A stretch of DNA of 64,000 nt from Sphagnum compactum (taxonomy: Eukaryota; Bryophyta; Sphagnopsida; Sphagnales): positions 15,930,271-15,994,270 of the forward strand of contig OZ234499.1 of the NCBI GenBank assembly GCA_965153455.1, written 5' to 3'. A program made the position numbers and the translations under genes. The notes beneath the pieces are model-generated. The model was not told the origin of the DNA. It saw only the letters and a list, made by a program, of their open reading frames with translations, and made no database searches. Shown piece after piece: positions 34,306 to 48,218 of the stretch (position 1 is its first letter; each line of letters opens with the position of its first letter).

Positions 34306-36000
34306 TCCAGTGAGCATGTGTGGACCCCAAAAAGAAATTCAAGCAAAAGTTATAGTGTTGTTCTTCTCTCTTCTGAGGAGTAAAAAGAGAAGGGTAATCA
34401 AAGACAGAATTTTGCCAATAGATTAAAAAACAACTCGGTACAGAGATGGGTTCCTGTTCTGGGTCTCTATAGTTTTCTCTTTGGGGCGGGGGGAATCATC
34501 TGGACTTACTAAAAGAGGAGAACGGACATTGTATTGGGTATTATTGTAGTGTCGTCCTCTGTTTGATTAGACATTCTTATGTGTCTATTTGGAGTCTTGA
34601 CAAAGAAAGATGCACAAGATTTTTACCATCATCAGCAAATGGCACAGCTTGTATAATAGGGGATGGTGGAAAGTAAAAGCTTAAAGAATCTATTCATTTA
34701 CTCATTATTGTTGTCTGCATGATGATTGCAATTCGATGTAATTCTCTCTGGTTGATTTTATACAGCCAGTTTTGCCAGTGGATCTGAACTATAGACCAAT
34801 TCTGTTGTTCACGGTGGGAACAGAATTGCTCTTTATTGTTGGTCTCAATACAGGATAGCTATGATCATTGGGAGTACTGCACAGGTGGTGTGATTCTTTG
34901 CCATCTTTTGACCGAGGCAGAGTTGTCCTGCGATCCAGCAACTACATCAATCAGAAAGTGGTCCAAGGTACTTACTGGTTGTGCTTGTGTTTTCGCTTTC
35001 CCATTCTTTTGTTGCTTTATGTTTAGACAAGGCAGGCAATCAGCTAAGCTTTTGTTTGTGGATATACACTTGTCTAGAACCCATCTCTAGCATTACCACA
35101 CATCTTGCTAGCAACGGGACCACGGGGCCTTAGCTACCTGTTTGAATGAGGTCAATAAGAGACGCCATCTTTGTCCACAGCCAGTAGAAGAATGCGAAAT
35201 CAGCAAACTTTCTCGAAACCTTGACCATGGACTCTGAAGCTTACTCTTGGATTGGGTATCTCTCCCCAAATTGGCATTCAACTGTCGAGCATGTGAATAG
35301 CTTGAGCGAATTATGGTTTCAATTGTGCAAAATTCTCAAGAGGACTTTTCAGCCAATGCCTCTAGGGAAGAAAAACTGAAGAACCAAATATCAACCAGGT
35401 GTGAACAAACCCAATATAAGCTTCAAACTTTCCGGTGTGAAGGTTACCATTTTAAGACTATGCTGAGCACCATTGCTGAATGCCATAGCCCGTCCTCCTC
35501 CTCCCCCTCCTACAACTTATGGATCCCAAAAAACAATTCTGATCTGCTCCAGCCTCTAACAGGGAAATAGAAAATGTTATGAAAATACTTCAAATGCCCA
35601 AACAACAACAACAACAACAACAACAAATTAGAATCCATTTGTATATAAAAACATGTGAACAATTTAATGGGGCCAACACACAATTTTCAAAAAGGATTTC
35701 ATAAATGATCATGACTTGAATACAGCAATGTCAGATCTTCTAGTTACTCTCAACAGTGTTTCCTTCACAACCAAGATTTGAAGGTACAATGGGTTCTTAG
35801 ATTGCAAACAAATCTTTGCATATATATTCACTAAGGCATCTGACATTTTAAATTAGCCAATTGTAGGTGGATTAGCCATAATAAGTGATGGCTCGGGTGT
35901 TTTGGCTCCCTTTGCCCTTGGGGTAGAACACCCCTTCCTCTCTTTGAGAGCTCTCATTGCATTGCATGCCTTTTTTTCATTGACCCCTTGCTTTCCCCCC
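34306..36000 (+). other. EXO70A 3' UTR and downstream region
   Basis: After the TGA at 34303-34305 no further gene is seen. Composition stays less AT-rich than the distant intergenic DNA up to about 35.5 kb, so part of this is probably transcribed 3' UTR. A CAA microsatellite lies at 35603-35630. Confidence 0.4.
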
Positions 36001-38939
36001 ACCCCATCATCTTATCACTTTGGATTTCCCCAAATGGGTACAATTTTTTTTCAAGCAAAAGGTACATTAATGAACTTGAATTTGGAAATCTTGAATTAAT
36101 TCAGACACCTTGAATTATAACTACCTACTCAACATACCTTAAATCATCTATATGAGGTGCAACTTGAACATTAGAATTTCTTGCGTTTCCTTTCAAAAGA
36201 TTTGAAAAATAATGTCCCACTTCCATCCCGTGATGTATGTATCATTTGCATCCAAGCTTTGAGAGATCAAACCATACATTTTGTTCTCAACTCTCCTGGG
36301 TATTATTACAATGACTAGAATTAAAGGAATTCTATCCATATCTAACAAGATGCCACCATTGAGAGGTTATGCTAAATCTTCTTGTGCAACTTGGTACTAA
36401 TGGGCTTCAATCAAACTTGCTTCGAAAACTTCTAGAGAAGCCGCAAATTCTGAAGTTTGCACAATGTGTGCAAATTGCTGAATGGGGAATCAAATTGACT
36501 CAAAAGGGAACTCAATATAAAACTCTTGCCCGCCGAAGCAAAGTTAGAATAGGCTCATTTCCAACAATTGGAAAAAACACCAGGATTTGGGGGGGGGGGG
36601 CAACCACTTTGCAAGATTGTGTTACCACATCATGTGTCTAGATTAAGGATCTATATGCTGGGGCAAAAGGTTAAAATTGATAAATAGAAATTGTGGGTTG
36701 AAAATATTTGTAAAAGAAAATTTTATAACAAATAATATGGAACTCAATAACCCTCGATCCCATGGAAAATGATTTGGGAAAAGCTCTTCACCAACTCTCG
36801 GGCTTTTATAGATTGTCATCATTTTTGGAAGAAGGTTTTCCTATATGAAGTTTGCTTATCCCTACATTGGGTGTGCTCCAAAAACATGGTGTTTGGTCTA
36901 CATTCAAGTTGCAACCAAATTTGACACTTGACTCATTGAAGTTTGGTGTCCAAGCTATGTTTAATGTCCTACTTGTGTGTGTCAATTTTGGTTTTTTGTT
37001 TTTTTTTTCCTCCATCTTGGACATTTTTTAATTTTGTGTCATCAATTTGCATGTGTCATCTTTTGGTGTAAAAATGGATGAGACTCTCATATTTTCTTGT
37101 AATCATATGACAACAACATATTTCACATCAAATCACTTGTATGTTTAATTTACTAAAAATTAATTCATATTCACATGTATTTTTCAAATGCGACAAATGC
37201 TAATATTGTCAAAGACCTATATTCAATCAAGCTTGTGAGTGTAAACTTGATCACGCATTTGTGATAGATTGCAATGAATAGTTTTTAAACTCTTAATGAT
37301 TGACAATTGTACAAATTGAAATAATTGTCATGGATGTCAATTTAAAATTATATACATGAACTTAATAATTTTATAATGTGGATAATATAAGTTGATATTC
37401 ATGACCAACTTCCAACTAGTGGTAATGAGTTCAATTTATTATAACTACGACATTTTGTAAGATGTCATGCATATATACCAAATTTTAGAGGCTTCCAAAG
37501 TAAAATTGGGTATATTTTTAAAACCTCAAGTTTAATCACCCTCCAATAAGAAGTTCTAATTTCTCTATCATGGTCTTGAATATGAAAATTCATTCAAATC
37601 ATTTTATTGAATGAAATATATTTTTAATTTAAAAATAATCATAAACAACATATAGATTATGTTAAATGTTATACTCAATGAAGTACAATAGACCAAATGC
37701 AAATGCAAGCTTCAGCTCATAAATTTAATGTTGTGCATTAACAAAACTTCTAAATCTAGACATTGTGTCTAGTGTTAAAAGATTTCCTAGAATGTTATTT
37801 TACAAAATAGAATATGCAAAGGGCTTAGGAAAAAGAACTCATTTAAAACTATGTTAAATTGTCCCTATTATGATTCAACTCACATTTTTGAATCAACAAA
37901 TACCTCCAACAACTCGAACAAACTTCAAATAAAAATGAAACTCAAATGTTTTTTCATGGGCAATATTGACTATTTAAAAGTAACTCAATTTTTTTCCTTA
38001 CATGAACCGTTCCTTGTTTTGGCTTACTCCAAATGCCTATGGCATATCTAAGCTTTCACTTCAACTTTGAGAAAGGCATGAAAATTTGAAAAAATCATGA
38101 ACCCATCAAGTGGACAATCAAAGTGATGGAATAATTAGTTAATTGTAATGAATTGGACTAAGAGCAAATATGAGGCTTGACAAGGGACTAGATCCAAGGG
38201 CGTATAACATTCACCTAGACAAAAGGAAAAGAGTGCGGGAATCAAACAAAGGCATTCTCAAGACTCTCAACAATGTCAAATTGAACATTCAAAAAGATAT
38301 TGAAGGATTGAATCTTGTCCAAATTGAGTAAACTTGATGCCATCAAAAAGATGTTAGTGATGACTATAATAGGCTATTGCATGTTGGACTCACATATTGA
38401 AATAAGGAAATTAATGTTTTAAAATTATGAGAATTTGAATTATTTCAAAATAAATAATACAAATTAATTAAAATGATTAGACCAAAATTTGAAAGGACAA
38501 ATCATCTGCAAAATTAGGAGCTTGAAATGGCATTTGATAGGTCACAACAAGGGCTATAAAAATGGGTTTACATGCCTCAACCCTCAATGGATTATGTTTC
38601 TTTAAGAGTTGTAAGGTTTTATGTTTTGGGACATGAAACCATTATAGTTTTGGAAGTGCAACTTTCAAAATTTTCAGACTTTGCCATTTCAATGAGGCAC
38701 CATAAGGACTTTAGTTAGCCTTATAAGGAAATTATTGCTTCATACAAGGGTGTGGTATGTGGTGAGCCCATGATGAGTCTAAGATGAGGTTTGGCCTCAA
38801 GTTGGGTTTAACCACAATTTTGTATATACTTTGTGCAAGTGAAAGGGTCAAGGGTTCTTATCAAGCAATATGCTTTTGAGCACCTTAGAATTCTCACTAC
38901 TTTGAACCCAATGTTAAAAACCTAAGGAGTGCTTGAAAT

Positions 38940-39010
38940 TGTTTAGAAAATCTATCATGTGTTCGCATTGTGGAATTACCATCAATACCATTTAGTGAGC
39001 CTAGCCTAGG
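38940..39010 (+). repeat. Decayed dispersed repeat, copy at 38.9 kb
   Basis: GTGGAATTACCATCAATACC followed by a GAGCCTAGCC block parallels the left part of the 16.8 kb copy (TGGAACCACCATCAATATTG and ACAAGCCTATC). Confidence 0.35.
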
Positions 39011-39627
39011 GATGTCACATGTGTGTACATAAAGAATAATGCAAAATGAAATTGGACTTGAAAAATGACTTGAACCACATAATAAAATTAGGTCAAAGAC
39101 TTTGTATCAAATGATCATTGTTCCGCATATGAATGTAAGAAAGGGGAAGTGGTTCTAAATTCTAATGTATGGACTAGATAAAATGTTTTATTTTCAAATA
39201 TATGCAAGTTGAATGAAGGTATACATGGTTCAAAAAATTAACATGCAATTAAAGATATATAGGCATTATAAAAATATCAATTTGGGCAAAAGGTGAGGTT
39301 AATGACCAACAATTATCCTCATCACAAGGTAAATGCACCTTTGTGGAAATAAAGATGGAAATTATGAGTACAAATATTGCACACTCACAAGTGAAGATAA
39401 ATAATTGATTGTGCCCCAACATTGCACACACAAACACATCTATGTATATAACTAAAAAATTATTGTATATATGTATGTGTTGTTCATACTAACCTTTTCC
39501 AAGCCTAATTAGCCAATACCTACCCATCAATATGGACATGAACAGGCACATGTTATGTGCATTTTCATGTCTAGGATGTTATTTATGTTATGAAGTTGTG
39601 AATTGTGTTTGTGTTTTTTTAATTTGA

Positions 39628-39862
39628 AAATTGAAACAACAATTGAAATATGATCATGAGAATTGAAACACCAATTTAATGATAATTTAAAACAACAATT
39701 TGATATGGTCACAAAGGATTGAAATTTTAGCAATTCAATAAGACATTGAGACAACAATTCAATATGATCATGAGGAATTGAAACATTCATCAATGAAACA
39801 TTGAAATAATAGTAATTCAATATGATCATGAAAAATTGAAATAAATCAATATGATGATGAGA
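39628..39862 (+). repeat. Degenerate minisatellite with an AATTGAAACA...ATATGATCATGAG unit
   Basis: Four to five diverged units of about 30-60 bases repeat the ATTGAAA start and CAATATGATCATGA end. The minus-strand frame over it (39527-39877) is a by-product. Confidence 0.7.
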
Positions 39863-42224
39863 GAATTTAAATAACAAAGAAAGGTTTGGGTATAAACTTG
39901 ATCATCATGCATGCACATGATGATTTTTTTTTTCTTTTTCTTAATTGTAACATCTATGGGAACCATGAACATCTCAAATTGTGCAAATTTTTACAAAATT
40001 ACCATTTAAATTGAAGCTGAACCTTCACTAGTAAATCTACAATTTTACATTTAGTATTCATGAAACAAATTTCATTCACTTTAGATGCAAATTTTGTAAT
40101 TATCAAAAATTGAATTATTCAATCATATTGGTAAAATATTCGATTATTTGCACATAGATGATTGCAATGATATATATATATATATATAGACGTGTGTCAA
40201 ATTGAATTATGTAAACCATATGATCAATGACATGATTTTTGTTGTTCAATACACATTGGTGGCTTCATTTACAATTGATTGGATATCAATTTCAATCCAA
40301 CTTTATTGAAGGTTAATGATAGTTATGATTCCAAAACAAGAAAATTGTAAAAATAAAAATAAAAATCAATTTTTGATGTTATAACATTTTTGTTGAGTGT
40401 CTTCAAAATTGACTTCAATTTTGGTTAATTTCAAGGTTATCAAATCAAGCTACTAAAAAATACATTGGAAGGATTTAAAAATATTCAAAAAAAACTTTCA
40501 AATATAAATTAACCTTTTGGAAAACAATTGAGAAAAGGAATAAGAAAGGAAAGTTTTTAAAAAAATTGTTGAATGTAATTGAAAACAATGTAGAGGACAA
40601 TTATTGGAAAAAGTGGTTATGATGGATTGCATTTTAAATTGTTGTTAATAATTTCCAAGTCCTATATATCTTTAAACATTTATTGTGATTTAGTTTAAGA
40701 TTTTTCTAGTGCAGTTTTTATATGATTGCATATAAGTTCAACATTGATATTTAATTCTTTTGTTTTACAACCAATTTAAACTTAAATTCATTTTTTTCAA
40801 TTGCAAATATAATTTTATGGTTGGATTTGAAAAAATATTTTTATTCATTTTTAAAAAAATTCATATATAAAAATGATATGGTTTCATGTAAAAAATAATT
40901 TGAATAATTTTTAAGGTCACATCTTGAATTTAAAAAAAATAAAACATAATAATATTCCTACATTCAATTGATGAACAAAAAATGTGAAATAGAAAAATAT
41001 TTTATACACAACCAAAAAAAATTACAAGTAATTGAAGAACGTACAAGTACATTCAAAATTATTATTAATTGAAAAATCATATAGTCAAGTGAAAAGGTAT
41101 TCATGTACAGTCATAAAACAAATAATCTAAAATATGGAACTTCTATTGCATGTTTAAGTATAAGACTTGTGTTCTTAAATTGAATTTATGTTGAAAAAGG
41201 TTCAAAAACTAGGATATAACCTGTATGTTGAAATGGTTCAAAACTCTAAAATATGGAATTAGGATATTAACCCCAAACATCAAGAATTATTTTTAAGTGG
41301 GAAAAATCATTATTTATATTTTCAAATGCCCTTTTTATGTTATAAATATACAATATAATAAACGTTCCTTCCTTCAAGTAGGGGGAATTTATCTTTTGAG
41401 ATAAAGATTAAAATATTTCACTATTAGCTTGTCATAATGTTTGCAAAGTTGAAATTGGAAATTTTTATTTCATAAGATTTAATGTTGAAAATTGATAACA
41501 AATCAATGAGAGAATAGAGGTGAATGAACACCAACTTACAACGAGCTCTCCATCCAACCCTAGATCACACAAGTTGCTACAAATTTTATGATCTGCCTTC
41601 AAGCTATGGTTTACTCCTAATACGAGGTGAACATCTCACATGCAAATGTTACCTTCCCTAGTATGGCATGCACATACACAAGGTCATCAACCCATGCAAA
41701 TGTTACTTCAACCTATTCGAGGTGAACATAAAATATAATGAATTATTTAACTAACTTTAACTCAAGTATCTCATTTTTCAAAAAAGTTAAGTGCATGTAA
41801 CACAAATATCTAAGGTAAAAGTAACTTGACACACATAACTTGATAGGATGTTGACATCTAACATTTAGGATTTAATTTTTAAATTAATTGAAACTTCCAT
41901 TGACAAAGGCCATCTATTGGTTCTTATGGAAGACTAAACACTAAAATGTTGAACATAATGGTGGTAAATGACAACAAACTATGGGGGAAATGGGATAATG
42001 ACAAGGAAACAAGGGAGGTGATAAAAAATAAAATAAAGAACATTAGGAAACTATTGACAAACATGTCATGGTCGGGAAGCTTCGGAATGAAATGAAGCTT
42101 TCCATCCATCCGTCCATCATCCATCCTGTCATCCATCCAAACAGAACAAATATATATTTTTAAAAGGGAAAAAACTAGAAAAAAAAACAGAAAAACACTC
42201 TTAGAAACTTTTTGTAAACACTTA

Positions 42225-42945
42225 AACATGAAACAAAAAAGGGAAAAATACAGTAAAATAATCTTAAAAGAAAATTAAAAATAGATGAAAAAAAATAAGA
42301 AACAAAACAGAGAGCAAAAGAAAGAGAAAAAAAACCATACTTGAAAAAAAATGAGGTTTGTCTTCTTTTTCCAAACTTCAAACCTGCATCTAATCAAACA
42401 AAAATAAAAACGTTTTTTATAATTATTTTTATTATAAAACATATTAGAAAAACTAGAAATTTTTTGGAAAAAAAATTAGAAAATAAATAAATAAATAAAC
42501 GCATAAAAATAGAAAAAAAATGAAGATAGACAAAATAAGAATAGAAAAAATTAAAACATGAAACAAACATAAACAAAAAAAGTAAAAAAACAAAAACTAT
42601 AAAAAAGGAATGGAAACAAATAAAACAAGGAAAGGGAAATACAGTAAAATCATTTTAAAAGAAAAAAAATTACAAAAAAAAAGAAACCAAATAAAGAGTA
42701 GAAAATAAGAAAAAATAAAACTTATAATAATGAAGAAAAACCCTACTTGAAAAAGAATGAGGTGTGTCTTCTTTCTCCAAACTTCAAACTTGCATCCAAA
42801 TAAACAAAAATACAAAAGTGAAAAAGAAACACTTTATTTTTATTATACAAAATAATAATAAAAACAGAAAACACATACAAATAAATAATTAAAAAGATAA
42901 AAGTTAAAAAAAAAAAACTAAAACATGAACCAAACATTGTTGAAA
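42225..42945 (+). repeat. About 400-bp tandem duplication, very A-rich
   Basis: Copy 1 contains TACAGTAAAATAATC at 42249, TACTTGAAAAAAAATGAGG near 42338 and CCAAACTTCAAACCTGCATC near 42370. Copy 2 repeats them at 42640, 42744 and 42777. Offsets of 391-406 bases show the small indels between copies. Confidence 0.8.
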
Positions 42946-44483
42946 TAACACACCTGTGCATTAGGCATGGGGTTCAAACTAGAATGGTCAAATAGTAGTC
43001 ACTATGGAGTAGTTGCATGCTAGAAGTGATGTGGGACAATGGGGAGCAATGAGGAATGGTGAAAGCAAACAAGGTATGGCTAACTTGGTGATGGAAGAAT
43101 GATTAAGTGACAACAAATGCAATCTTCAACATGGTTGTCTAAACCAATGTGATGTACTAAACTTACATCAATCACCATGTTAACATCCCGTTTGGTGCAT
43201 TAACTTGTTGGCCACAATTGTAACAAATTAACTAACATTTCTTTGACATTAAAAGAACACTATTCGCAAGTAGTTTTTGATTTGGTCACTGCTATGGACC
43301 AAAATTGAATCCACTCAAATTTTAAAATATTAAAAAAAATGGTCCAACTATTTTATTTTTAAATAAAAATAATTTTGGTCGCCACATGGATCAAAATTTA
43401 AACCTAGATCCTAGTCCATATAATGGGAATTGAAATTTTGGTCCCCTTAAAAAATTGAAGGTTTGACAAAAAAAATTTAATCATTACATCCAAATAATTA
43501 AAAAAATTATGGAGGAATTAATTTTTGGTTGTCATATGGATTATGCCCTAAATCCACCCAACCAATATAGGAACCATAACCAAACCCACATTATCTAAGA
43601 AATTTTTTGATCTAAATGATAATTTAAATTTAGTCACCACATCTTCATATTAACCAATTACATGTGTCCTCCTTGTTAAGAAAAATAAAATAAAATCATC
43701 AAGATGGTGACTTGTTTATGCATTTTTACTATTTTTTAGTAGATTATTGTATTTAAAAATGACATTGCCACTTAAATGTAAATGTTTTGGGTGAAAATGC
43801 TCATGTGCTTAAAACTTTCACTTACAAAAAGCCATGGGTATGGAGATGGATGCAATGTTGACCTATAGACTAATACATCCATTATAAACTTGGGGTACTT
43901 CTTAATTATGAAAATTACATGCATACTTGGTTGATTTTAAAAGTCGAACATATTTAGTTTATAAAGTGATTCATATTTTAAAAGTTGGTTATATTTATTT
44001 TAATATGTGATTTATTGTATTATGTTGAACCTTAATTGGTGAATCATAGGATGATAAAAAAAAAGGTTTGATGACTTAAATTTGAAAAGTCACATGACAA
44101 GTCATTGGATTAAGATAGGTAACTAAATCTTTAGGATGTTGTATGTTCATTTTTTTTGGTTTACTAGTATTTAAGGTGATTATGGGTTGCAGGAACATAA
44201 TAGCAGATAGCTAGAATGATGTACTGTGTTTAGTGTTTATGATTTTATGTTGTAGGGGACGTTCCCGTACGAGTGGGTTCCCCTGAGGGAGGGTTGCACA
44301 AGAATGCTAGCCCCAGGGTGTTCCTGACAGATGAAGAACACACGAATATGGGAACCTTCACATATGTAAAAAATCTCTTCTTTTTCTTTCCTCCATTCTT
44401 TCCCTTTCCTCATGTTTTTAATTTTCCCGATCTGTCCCATCAAAAAATCTTTCTATGGGAACATGGGAACATAAAAATATAGC

Positions 44484-44536
44484 GGGATCTCCCCCACCAC
44501 ATAACTCCTTAGGGATCTTCTGCTGGGGGAGATCCC
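44484..44536. repeat. Perfect 13-bp inverted repeat with 27-base loop
   Basis: GGGATCTCCCCCA (44484-44496) and TGGGGGAGATCCC (44524-44536) are exact reverse complements. The hairpin lies at the right edge of a GC-richer patch (44255-44540) inside AT-rich DNA. Confidence 0.85.
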
Positions 44537-45994
44537 TCAAAATACAAAGAAAAATAAAAAGAGAGGTTTTTACGAACATATTTCAGTATACAACCTAGAA
44601 ACTTGATGGAATCTCAGATAATGTTTACAATCAACGTTATATGTACAAAATGATGTGATGTGTCATCTTTACATCAATTATCACTTTAACATCATGACAA
44701 ATGCATTGGTTTGTCTTCTCAACAATGACATTGACCATACACTCCCACAAGAAAAATTATTTATTATTATGATTTATTCTTAAAATTGAATTCAATTGCC
44801 ATATTGACAATCAAGATGCTTATTAAAAATATTTTTATTTTTATTTTCTTGGGATGAAAATTTGTTGCCACATGGAACAAATTGGATATTAGTCACAATC
44901 CTTATGGACACCTTGGTCCATGCGATAATCAAATTTTAATCCCAAAGAAAAATTCATTAATTTTTTAAAAAAAAACTAAAAAATTTAAATTTCTTTTTTG
45001 ACCATCAAGATCCAGGTGATCAAAATTCAGTTGCCACATCTACGGAACCAATATTTATAAAATTATAATTTATTAAAAAAATTAAAACAAAAATCCAGTC
45101 ACCACATGGGCCAAGGTGACCTAGGTGGCACTAATGGGGTCTTGGTCCAATGGTGACCGAACTTTGGTAAAAACAATAATTCGGATCATGAATATGTTGT
45201 GATTGAATTTTGATAGCTATCTTGATGGTCAAGATTTTTAAAAAATAAAATAAAAATAAAATAAAATTCAAGACAAAAATTTGGTCGGCACAAGCACAAG
45301 ACCAAAAAACTAGGGTGGAGGGGGGATTGAACTCCAATTACCGCAAGGACTAGGACTTAGGTCCATCCTCGTTCACCCAATCCAATATTATTTACATACA
45401 AAATTTAGTTATCACATAGTAATGGATTGAATCAAAAGAAATGTCATGATTGAATTTCAATTGCCATATGGACCTTAAATCCATTTCCACCTAGTGACAT
45501 TAATAGGATATGCAAAGAGAAGAAAAAGAAAGAAATCATTCAACACCTTTAAACCATTGAAACATTAAATGCAATTCTAATAATGGAAAATGATATTAAA
45601 CTCTAAAAGTCTTCCAAAAGTGATAGTCTTCTTATGGAAGGCAATTCAAGCAATGACAAGAAATAATATGCAAAATTTAAAAAATAAAAATAAAAATAAA
45701 AATAATCACCATTATTCAAACAAATTCAACCATACCTTAGACTACACCCAATTCAATATTCTCACATAAAGAATTTAATTTTAACTACACAATAGTGTAA
45801 GAGAGTTTAATTGTGTTCAGATTGAGCTGGTTAGGGTTAGGGATTTGATTAGCTCTTCGGAAGGGGCAGAACACATCAAAATATAGAGAACATATCCAAC
45901 ATGATTTATCATTAATGTAATTTATTTATTTATTTGTGTTGTGAGCAAGGGTTTTTTAAAATTAGATTTATTTAATTAAAAAAAATTCCCCTTC

Positions 45995-46056
45995 AATTTT
46001 GTGATGTAGTCACACTGGCAATCATCCACAAGAGGAATTAGCCAAATTTGGCTATA
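45995..46056 (-). repeat. AGCCARATTTGGCT family repeat, copy D
   Basis: On the minus strand it reads ATAGCCAAATTTGGCTAATT, CTTGTGGATGATTGCCAG and CTACATCACAAAATTGAAG, matching the family landmarks. Confidence 0.65.
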
Positions 46057-46380
46057 GGGTCCAAGAGGAAAGTAGAAAAAAATTTAAAATCTTTTCCATT
46101 ACAGTTATGTACACATATGGTGTTTTTATTATTACTTATGATTAATTTCTGGTGTCTTGATCACTCTGGTGATAGCCTCAACCCTAACATTTTTCATCCA
46201 AAATTTTTGGGTACAACCCATTTTACTCTAAATTAGGGTTAAAAAAAAAACATTCTAATACTGAAATTTTGATACCCATCTCTGAATTCTCTTTCTATAC
46301 AATCAAAAATACATCCTTGTGACAGTTTACATCCATGATCATTGATGAGCCTGCAATAGGAGACACTTTCACTATAGGTA

Positions 46381-46416
46381 TAGGGTTTAGGGTTTAGATT
46401 TAGGGTTAAGGGTTTT
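46381..46416 (+). repeat. Interstitial telomere-like repeat
   Basis: Consecutive TTTAGGG units (TAGGGTTTAGGGTTTAG, then TTTAGGGTTAAGGGTTT) with small deviations, not next to any gene. Confidence 0.8.
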
Positions 46417-46899
46417 TACAGTTGTTTTTTTTATTAGAAATTTAATGAACTTTTTTTCTGACCCTTTTGCAACACAACAGAATCAGAGTCAGAATTAGTG
46501 AAGAAATCAGTACTTTAGAACTTATTAGGAATGTCTGTTTTGCCCCATGAGTAGAGACTGAGTCCCTGACCATCTTTTAGACTCAGCTCTGGGTTGTTTC
46601 TTTTGCCAGATTCACAGTGTCAGGACTCAGGACTCTCAGGATGGGTGAAATTCAATTCAATGAGAATCCAATCACACCTCAAGTAAGAAGAATTGAGAGA
46701 AGATTGATCCACAATTACCTCATGAATTGGATCAGTTAGTGATGATGAATTGATAAACTTCTGTGGAGTTTAGAAGTCATCGGATGGATTACCGTACTAA
46801 TTGGGTAGTGTTGATAATCTTCTATGGAGTTGATTTAGCAATGCAAATCATGAGCGCAATTTAGTCACATAAATGTTTTGATTGAATTGATGGTCCTTC

Positions 46900-47165
46900 T
46901 CTCATTTTGCTCCTCATGATGGGTCAAGGTAGAAGAATACTTCAGTTGTTTCCATTTTCTCATGATGGGTTGAACATAGAAAGAACACTCGGGTGGCCGC
47001 TTGTTTCCATTTTGCTCATGATGGATGATCAGCATAGAACTCTCTCTCTGGCTGTTTGTTTCCATTTTGCTCATGAATGCTTCTATGTTTCCCTTTGCTC
47101 ATGATGGGTCAAGGTTGTTGAACACTCTGGTTGTTTGTTTCTGTTTTGCTCATCACGGGTTCTAT
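46900..47165 (+). repeat. Minisatellite with a TTTTGCTCATGATGGGT unit
   Basis: About five to six units of roughly 48-60 bases share (G)TTTCCATTTTGCTCATGATGGGTCAA and an AGAACACTC(T)GG block. The minus-strand open frames here are translations of the repeat and not a gene. Confidence 0.8.
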
Positions 47166-48040
47166 CAAGGATAGAACAATCCACACAGTGGGTGCGTGCG
47201 GCTGGCTGATCAGGTTCTTCATGATCAAAAGCTGGATTATGATGACGATGATGATGATGATAATGGGGTCCTGTGTGCTCATTTCCATTAATGTGTGTTC
47301 CAATTTGGTCTAGGTCTTTAAGTAGGGTTTTTCTTATTTTTGTTTTTCTAGAGGGTTTATGCTTGTGCTTGTGCTTGTGTGGGAAGAAGAAGAAGAATGG
47401 AAGTGAGATTTCGAGCTTTCCATGGTGGGTGGAACTTTCACACATTGAGAGTGGATCTGGAGGGTTAGTTAGAAATGTTGAATTGAATTGTCTTTGGAGC
47501 ATACATTTAGGTACGTTATAGAGTGGGTTCCTGCCCCATTGTTGTGATCTTGGATGCTAAATTTTCTTGGTTTCCTTTTTCAAAGTTGTTTCTAGTTCTT
47601 GATCACCTTTTTAAAAACAAATTTCTGGGCTTCTTACATTTGCATTGAGGTGTGAATGGATTTATTGATAGACTTGTTGTATAATTTTAGTTGGGTGAGT
47701 GAATCTGTTGCAACCATTTGGTGTTTGTGTGTGTTGTTGCAATTGAGGTTGAGATTGAGATTTTTCAAGATGTTTATTGGGAGGGAGAATGAATATGAGA
47801 AGGAGGAGTTGGAGTCGCAAAGGATCATATTCGACATCACCATCATCACCATGACTAGCATGAGCATGAGGAATCCAAGGAAAATCATTAGCAACATTCA
47901 TATGCTATTTGGTATGAGCCTAGCTATGTCGACGATGAATTCATTTTGGGTTTTTATGGATACAAACTTCTAGTATGAAGGAGGTTTTGGGTGATGTCCA
48001 CATTCATCACAATCACACTTAGGATTAGCAAGAGATTGCT
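47166..48040. other. Moderately AT-rich segment, no gene recognised
   Basis: Several overlapping open frames of 60-140 codons occur on both strands (largest 47083-47502, minus), with His/Ile runs from ATG/CAT microsatellites at 47238-47263. None shows a domain, and the splice context is unconvincing. Confidence 0.4.
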
Positions 48041-48048
48041 AGAGGTTA

Positions 48049-48218
48049 TACACTAGTAGGAGATGTGGTCCAATTCATCACATATTTCATTAGGGCATAT
48101 AGTGAAATGGGATCTATTTTGTGACTCTAAAATCGCAGACCAATTGCCACGGGCCTATGTGATTTCACCTCGGTGAATTCTAGTGAGGTAGGCCACCATT
48201 GTCCCCGTTACTAGTGTA
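48049..48218. mobile_element. Possible small MITE with CACTAGTA termini
   Basis: TACACTAGTA (48049-48058) and TACTAGTGTA (48209-48218) are exact reverse complements, enclosing about 150 bases. Reading the outer TA as a target duplication gives an element with CACTAGTA ends; such ends are seen in CACTA-type elements, but those duplicate three bases, and here only TA matches. The terminal motif contains the palindrome ACTAGT, which raises the chance of coincidence. Confidence 0.3.

Larger units (their letters stand above)
36001..42220. other. AT-rich intergenic region without recognisable genes
   Basis: Reading frames on both strands are short and without known motifs. The stretch contains a decayed repeat near 38940, a degenerate minisatellite at 39628-39862 and a TA microsatellite at 40171-40188. 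Confidence 0.6.

Noticed and set aside
46865-47502. Minus-strand frames with repeated HHEQNGNKRPPE-like strings
   Set aside because: They are translations of the TTTTGCTCATGATGGG minisatellite and adjacent ATG microsatellite, not a repeat protein gene.
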